From the NCBI RefSeq assembly GCF_963678635.1, contig NC_087071.1, positions 3,735,624-3,799,623 of the forward strand: DNA of 64,000 nt, in the 5' to 3' direction. A model generated the notes under the pieces. It saw only the letters and a program-made list of their open reading frames with translations. It was not told where the DNA came from and did no database searches. Origin of the DNA: Symsagittifera roscoffensis (lineage: Eukaryota > Xenacoelomorpha > Acoela > Convolutidae). Both the position numbers and the translations under genes were made by a program. This document shows positions 48,601-57,600 of the stretch, piece by piece (position 1 is the stretch's first letter; each line of letters begins with the position of its first letter).

Positions 48601-51600
48601 CACTGAAACAATATCAAAATCTTGACCCGATAATTAGACAACTGAAATCATGGCACAAATATAAAACTAAACCTATCAAAGCAGATTCAACCATTCTAGG
48701 AAACAAAACACTCCTCCGATACTTTCGCAAATTTAACAACACAACAATTAACGAAAATACAGACCTTTTAGAGTATAACCTGAATGAATCTACAGTTCCA
48801 TGTCTCCCTTTAAGTATGATTCTTATAGCTTTTAATATTTCACATACACAAAATATTAAAGGACACTCTGGATCAGAAAAAACATATTCAAATTTTATAC
48901 AAAATTTTTACTTCCCAAATGCACCAATTTGGATAAAAGTACTATGCAATGACTGTATAGTATGTCAACTAAATAAACCTTACCCAAATCAAAAACAAAT
49001 AGCACAAAAACAAGATTTTAAAGGACAAAGTTTATACTTTAATCATCGTATCTCATTTGATACTAAAGGACCAATTTCACCCTCATCCGAAGGAAACTCC
49101 TACATTATGGTAATTGTTGACGCATTTACACATTATGTAGCACTTAACCCAGTACCACATTGTAACGCTTATTACGCTTACACAACACTCTATGAACACT
49201 GGATAGCAAAATTCGGACTACCAGAAATTTTAGTTACAGACAACGGTACAGAATTCATAAATAATGAAATTATCACACTATGTCATTTATATAACATTAA
49301 ACACAAACCACGTACATCTCATGCACCTTGGACAAACGGCTTAGTCGAAGGTATGAACCGTTCATTACAAGAATATCTTAGATGTATCATCAACGGAAAT
49401 GATACAAAATATACCGAATGGTCAGCAGATGTAAAATTATTTCCCTTAGCATATAATTCACAAATAACGACAACTTTAGGAATGTCACCATACGAAATGG
49501 TTTTTAACCAAAAGCCACGCAAACCAATAATGTTTACAGCAAATTCTCATAAAAACGCACAAGGTTATTGTCAACCAAATAAAGACTCAATTTGTTATAA
49601 CCTACCTTTACATACACACGATGAAGATCATTTTCATCACCCACAAATTCTTAAACTAGCCTCCGGTACACACACCGAATGGATTCTAAATAGAGATAAA
49701 AAACACAATGAAATTTATCAAAAAATAACAAAAAAGTTATTACAACGACAAAACATTAATGAACAAATCAATTCACGTTTTACACCAGCCTCCGAATTAA
49801 AAATTGGAACATTTGTTTTAATACCTAATTTTAATACTCAAAAAGGAATTTCTAAAAAATTACAACCCCTTCGAAAAGGACCATACCAAATAATTGCAAA
49901 ACCCACTGATGTCACATATAAAATTACCGACTCAAACAAAAAAGAAATCGTTCAACATCGAAACAACCTATTACCTTATTACCCAAAGGAATACGCACTC
50001 CGCGAATTAACTCAATTATATTCTTTCACAGGATTAAAAATCATTCAAAATGAACCACATCTGAAAAACACAGAACAAAATGATAACCCCACCGAAAATC
50101 AAAACACAAAACCAACCGCCACCAAAAACAATACACAAAACCATAAAGAATCTCCAAAACAAAGAAAAAATAGAAAAATGACCGAACAAATAATACCCCA
50201 AGAACAAATCGACAAATCGGAAAATCGAAAAACAACAAGACTCCGAAATCAACCACGTAAAAACTATAAAATATTCATCCCACAATCTAAAATTTTAAAG
50301 AAAGTGGAATTTCAAAAGTAATTTTAACATTATACTTCACTATCTTGAAACCTTTGAAACATTTTTCATTTACATTTTTCAAAATAACATGCTGACAAGT
50401 ACGTAATAATTCTAGTTCAAAATAGACCAATAGGATTCATCCAATCCGTCACTTTCTCTAACTCAAACTAGACCAATTAGACGAATCATATAGAACTCCA
50501 GGCACATCTATAACTATAACTTTACGACCTCCAGGTCAAAAATAAGCAAACCACTCCAACTTGACAACTAAAATAAATATCACCATAATACCGTACCCCT
50601 CCCTTATCTAATAACCCAAAGATCAACAATATTTCCCCAACTCAGACCACGAATACCCCCAAAACAAATTTGTTAACTTAGCCTAAAGTAACAAAATGAA
50701 CATTTTAATTAGCCTAAAGTATAAAAATCTCACCATACCCCGGATCATTTGACAAACAAAAATAAAGAAAAAGACGACCTCCCAGTCACCATAAAAATTG
50801 CCCCCAACAATTTTTTACAAAACTCAACCCACTTGTCAAAAAACTAATAAATAATCCGACCACACTAGAAAATCGCCTCAAACAGCTAAAAATATTCGAC
50901 CAAGAGATCATTTCTTAAATGCTCTTCTCTCAATCAGTTACTCAAATAATCATAAATCTTAAACATTTTTTTACAAAACTTGAAACCTTTATAATATTTC
51001 TTTTTGATATACTTGAATCTTTTCTAATAATCCTAATCATTTTTTGTAACATTTTTTTAATTTTCTACACTATACTCGAACTATTCCTCCAACTTTCCAA
51101 AACCCTTGATTACATCCACAGGTACGATTCATATAACTTGTCTAAATGATACGAACAATTTTCAGTAGAACCGATATTTTTTTATTGTTTGTAATTTTCA
51201 TAACATTTTTATCATCCCTCATTTTGACAATATGTAAATGTATAAAGAAAGCAATCTTCACATTTGCCCTAGCAACAATCCTTCTAATTCTTTTTTTGGA
51301 AGAATATTATAATAAACATAAACCTTCCCACTAAAGTAACAATTCAAAAATCCATCAAAAATTGCTACCCAACAGTCACAGAACCAGTCTTCACCGACAT
51401 CATCCCAAGATAACCAAACACCACCTTCAACTACTCAAAATCCTCAAACATCTACACGAATTTCTTTTCAAGACAATCCATACACTTTTGAAGAACGACA
51501 TGCTCGTTTATCAGAACCACTAGAACCAGTTCAACGACAAGCACCTTTAAGCGAACCAACATATAACCTATACCCAACACTACCACAAGAACTAAGTAGA

Positions 51601-54600
51601 ATAAGAAATTATAGTCAAAACCAAAATACAGTCGAAATAAATAGACAAATTATACATCCTCGACGAAACAGAAATCTTCAAACTCCCCGAGTTCATTTTG
51701 ATATACCTCAATCCCCATCACAAAACACTCCAGAAAACCCCATTGGTATATTACCAGAAACCCCTACGCTTCTTTCACAACGTAGCACCTCAAGCCTACC
51801 ATCAGATTACTTAGGTTCAACACCAACATCTGAACAAATACGTGAAAATCCCTTTAACCCCCCAAACCAGGCATCACGACTACCATATTGGACAACACAT
51901 TCATTTACACAAGGTGAACCAAATTTAGTCAATGACCCCATAGATATTTCTACGGATACAACAACATCCTCATCACTACCAGAAACATTATCACTACCAT
52001 CAACACCATCAATAAGCCAATTTTCACCACCACTCTTTAACTTAAATTTTCCAAATAATCTCGACGCCAGATATCGAGAACAATCATCAATAAATATTCC
52101 TTTAAGACTAGATTGGAATACATTTACAGCACCTCCACCACTATTTGGACAACATCAAGAAAGTAACCGCCTTCATAACTGGGCACTTAATAGATTACAA
52201 TATCGCCAAGATATTCACAACGATATCCGTGATCACAATATTCAAATACTCCAACAAAACAGTTTACAATTAAAGTTTGAAATAACAGTTAAGTTAAATA
52301 ATATTACCCAACATCCCTACCCATTAAATCCACCTAACATAACAGCTCAATCACTACCACCACCGTTTATAACTACTGAAGTAATATACAAATACGACAG
52401 ATATACCAAAAACACAATTGGCTACATTACATTTTATAATCCATACTCAGGATTATCATACACATGTATATTCTAAAATTATTAATTTTTCTCCGACTCC
52501 TTTTTCTAGTAATCTCAAATCAAAACATAAACCCTTCTCCTCGTACAGGACCACAAGATTTATTAGTAACACATTACGATTGTGAAGAAAATGAACAAAA
52601 AACACTACATAAATATGCAATAAATCAAGTATCACAATGTGAAACAGAACCACAAGCTATAGAAACCACAGATGTAATAGCAACACTCTATTCAAAAGCC
52701 CGAGCAACAACAGTTACAGGTTATAAATTCACAGCAACATTTTCCGAAAAGAAAGTACATTGTTCACAAGTCTCGAACGGAAACAAAAACCGACTTGACC
52801 ATGAATCATTCTATCAAAGTAATATAGAACGTCTTTTACATCTCAATCCCGACGATTGTAAAAATGAATTACTTAGACTAAACATCACACAAAATAAAAA
52901 CTCCCAAAGAAAGTTAGTTAATTTTCAAGTTTTTCCAGACTCTGTACATCAATCACAACTTGAAAGACATCAAGGACATATAAAACTAGACGAAAAATAC
53001 CCGTATAACGGCGCACACGGACGATTAACCTATGACCTACACGATAAACATTGGATACCACACATTGGTATAAATGACCCATCAAACTGCAAAGCAGACA
53101 CAAAAAATAAAGGATACCAAGAAATAATGTTTTTCGATTGGAAAATACAACTCGAAAAAATACAACTAACACGAGATTTATCAGATAATACAATGATCTA
53201 TCAAGGAATCCGATTACCTTGTAAAAATGATCAAGGTTATTGCGACCCTACAACGAGAACACAAGCAACAATTGTTTGGTTCCCCGAAGATACATGTACA
53301 ACATTTCAAGTAGCAAAAATACACGCTCGTATGATAAAATTTCACGAAAAATATTTTATACAATCAATTCCATATGAACAAGTCCATCCATCACGAAAAC
53401 TAAGTTCTAATTTTAGAAACATAGACAATATAGAAAATAAATTGACACGTTTTCAAATATATCAAGAAACAGAACTTGCATGTAAATACAGGAATCCACT
53501 TCACAGAACACAATACTCTGAAATATTAGTTGAATACGAAAAAGGATTCGACATGACCACTGGAAAAGTAAAAATCGACCCATATGCCACAGGTCATCCT
53601 CTAAACGAAGGAACATCCTATATACCAGTTAATTTTGAAAAAAGCAACGGACAACCTGGTGGACATCTAAAACCCCATGACACCAGAAGCACACGCTTAC
53701 AAGAATTATCACTAATGAATACTACATATTTCGGTAATATCCACTATGATATTCATTTAGATATGAAACTAGATTATACAATTAGCCGAATTTTTCAAGA
53801 AATGTCACTCTCCGAATTAGAAACACTACACCACCTATGCGAATTAGAACGAACACAAATATTACAATCACTTGCACTAGCAGTATTAAAAATACCCTAT
53901 GCAGGATACTTATTATCTGGAAATAGATCAAATTTTTTAGACTATGAAGGAAACATCTTATGGTTTTATACTTGTACTAAAAAAGTATCACCACTATACG
54001 TTTTTGAAGATAAACGATGTTATAAAAGAATCCCTATCTTTTATAAGAATAAAGTACATTTCGTGGATACACTTTCACGAAGAACCTATTTCTGGGATAC
54101 CGCAGTCCCATGTGGATCAGAAAACAGCCACAATGTAGTACAACTAAACCCTGATGAAAATAAATATTATCTTCTCACTCCATATCCCACATTAATGCAA
54201 TCACTCAAAAAATTTTCACCAGAAAGCATTCGCGCTATTGCTCGAAACCCAAATATAGACCTACAATCAATAGGAATCTATTCAAAATCAGATATTCAAC
54301 ATCACATTAGAACACAACAATTCCAAGAATTATTAACACAAATGGACACTATACAAAGACAATCAATAGACCAAAATTTACGCAAACTTGCAGAAACCGC
54401 AGGATTTGCCGATATCTACACGCAAGACTATAGCGGATATTTTAAAGACATTAAAGATTATATATATCTAAACGGTGAAAAATACCGTCCCCAAGATATA
54501 TCACCAATTAACATTTTTAGCTTTGTTACACTCAAAAATGAGATCCTCGATTTTCTAGGATGGCCCTACTACATCTTAGAAAAATTGACTATTTTATACG

Positions 54601-57600
54601 CAATGTTTAACTTTATTGGATTTCTTTTCTCACTTTTAAAAGGAATCTACAACACATGTGCTATACACACACAAGTAAACAGACAAGCAAGCGTAGCACG
54701 CATACTCTTTGCAGGATTTTTTGGAATCTTTTCTACATCTATAAACAAAATTCTTTTAGACGCACAAATAAAAGAATATAACACAAAAATAGCAACACGA
54801 CAAAATACATACGACGAAGAACATAACAATGTAGACATAACGCCAACGGCACCACAATTACCAGCCCTACCAAATAACCATCCACTATCCCTAGTCCCAC
54901 GAAATTTTCGAAATTTAGCCATCACACATAATCCAAATTTTCGACTCACCACATCACAAAGTCCCATCCAACATATAATGACACACCAGTCACAAGATGA
55001 TAATACTTATGAACAAATTATTGAACAACCCCATACCACCGCTTTTCAGTCTCAAAATAATCATTTTTTTAGCCCACGATGAGCCGCCAACTTGGATCAC
55101 TACACCGATCAAATTCCCACCCAACCAATCTTACCTCTCCAATCCCAATAATACCACTTTTTGCTTTTCCGCCACCCGACTTTCCATCTAGTAATGTAAC
55201 ATCAGGCATGAATTCCGACACTAATTCACACACCTCAGTTTTATATTCCATCTCACAACTCAATAACCCGAATATTGAAACCCCCGATGAATTTGCCGAC
55301 TCAGAACCATCCCCATCCAATAATTTTCATAACTCTTCTAATTTTTCTCAACCCCCTTTTCAACCCATATTATCCAATAACCCTGACCCCATCACTCCCA
55401 CACCCTCTTATGCTTCCCAAGTTACCCCAACCTACTCCTCATACCATTCTGACCAATCATCTCATTCTCCAGACACCCCCCGAATCTCCCCAGAGCTAGA
55501 CAATTTTATTACCCTTCAACAACAACCCTACCACCTTAATACCCCAACCATAAACCAAATCTCCTCCACTATAAATTCATCCAACCCCCCTACCCCTACA
55601 CCCTCTTCAAATTATACTGAATCATTAGCACCATCATCCACATCAACTGAATCCTCACTCAACACTAATAGAGCTTACCGCACTTTTAAAAGAAAGTTCC
55701 CCAACCATCCTTTCCCAGCAAAACCAGGAACAGCCCGTGAATACATCAACCACCCCAAGCATACTAACACAAAAGAATTTTTAGCCATCACCTTACCCTC
55801 ATTCCCACAATACACCTTAAACACCCCCCACGACACTAACGAAACACGCAACTTTGTAGACGAATACGTTTTAATGCCCACTCTCTCTTGGACCTCATAT
55901 TATCATTTTACTAACCCTCTTTGCTTACCTTTATCTAACACTCACATCGATATAGAGCGAAATACGGACATGCTATATCGACTCACTACACCACTAACCG
56001 CTAGACAATTTACTTACGTTGGATATAAAAAATCACTAAAAACACACACTGCACCTAGAGCTAACGAATATACACTCGAATACTATGATCACAACATCAT
56101 CAGAGCTAACCAAGATCAATTCTTAGACGACGATCGTTTCGCTAATCCACAAATCACCGAGAAATTTTTCATTAAAACACCATATGTATTTACACTAAAT
56201 ATCTTCGATCGCAAGTTTGACCACATTATTTCAGAAGCACTAACAGACACACAAGCATACGAAAGTTTTAAAGAACGCTTCCAAATATTTTCACTAACCT
56301 TTCATTTCCTTGCACCACACGAAAGAGATTTACACTGCTCACACGATATTATGTTGCGCACTAAACAAACCCACACATATAGTTATTATCGCTTCATCCA
56401 AAATCACTTTGACCTACACACACCCTCTAGACAACCACACCATCGCTTTCAATTCATAAATTCCAAATACACTTCACCATTTTTCCTAAACTTCACATAT
56501 TGCATTAAAGATACTAACCTTCATGGTATTCTTCGTAATTATGACCCCATAACCCAAATGTACATCTTCTGTCCCATCACCAAGACCTTCAACGCCGAAG
56601 AATCCCGACCCTTCCTTATCCCGCACGAGTTTGTACAACCTATAGAAATCCCAATTTTAGAATTCATCCACAACACTAAATTCAATCACAAATTATATAA
56701 TCTAATCCAAAACACACCTTATGAGTTTGCAGTTGGCACTGAAGAACTAACCACTATTAAGGCACTTCAATTGCTTTGGCCACTGCTTCAGACTAAAAAT
56801 ATCATCCGCATCTTAGCTAAACTACTAACAACTTCAGAACTAATTCACGACATCTTCCCCCACGGTTTTTTCCCCGACGACTAACAGGTAAGTATGAATT
56901 AAATGAATATAACTAACTAATTGAAATATTAAAAACTTACCATACTTTATTCATGTTTTCTTTAGATTTTTAGCCTTCATCCGACGATCACCTACAAAAA
57001 CCACAAAAGAAAAATAAAAATCGCAAATTTCATCAAACAGATTTCAAAAATTCTATTAATCTCTTACACTTATAAATTTATAAATTTAATACCAATGCAG
57101 TAAATTCATTTCTAAAATTTTCCCCACAAGCAGTAAATCTAATTATAATGAAAATTTGTATCTTAAAATTCCCCCATAACTAGCAGTAAATTTCCAAATT
57201 CTATGCAGTAAATTAATAAAATGCAATTGCAGTACTAACCTTTTGATATTTTCATTCATTCGCACAGAAATTCTATCCACACTCGCACAGCTCGCCCACG
57301 AAGAATTGTTTAAAATAATGAATTTCAGTTTCAAGTTTTCACACTCAACAACTCTAACATATAATAACATGTTTCAAACTTTCCTTTAACCCGGTTGGAA
57401 AGGAATCATATACTAAACAAAACTAACCAACGCAGCTTACTAAATACCACAAATCATAGAATAACAGCATGACTAAGAAAAGGAAACCAACGGTACCCAA
57501 ACCGGATTAACCCAGTTTAAAACTGGATAATTTATTCTTTTGAAGACTATTATAAAGTCTAAGAAAGAAATAATAAAACACAAAAAAGTCGAAAGACAAA

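Noticed and set aside
43402-50285. Numerous minus-strand ORFs inside gag-pol rich in Val, Phe and Tyr
   Set aside because: Shadows of the A-rich coding strand, where stop codons are rare in the antisense frames.
51146-51400. Minus-one frameshift joining the 62-aa ORF to the ATG-less ORF
   Set aside because: A TAA at 51337-51339 in the target frame lies between them, so a shifted ribosome would terminate.
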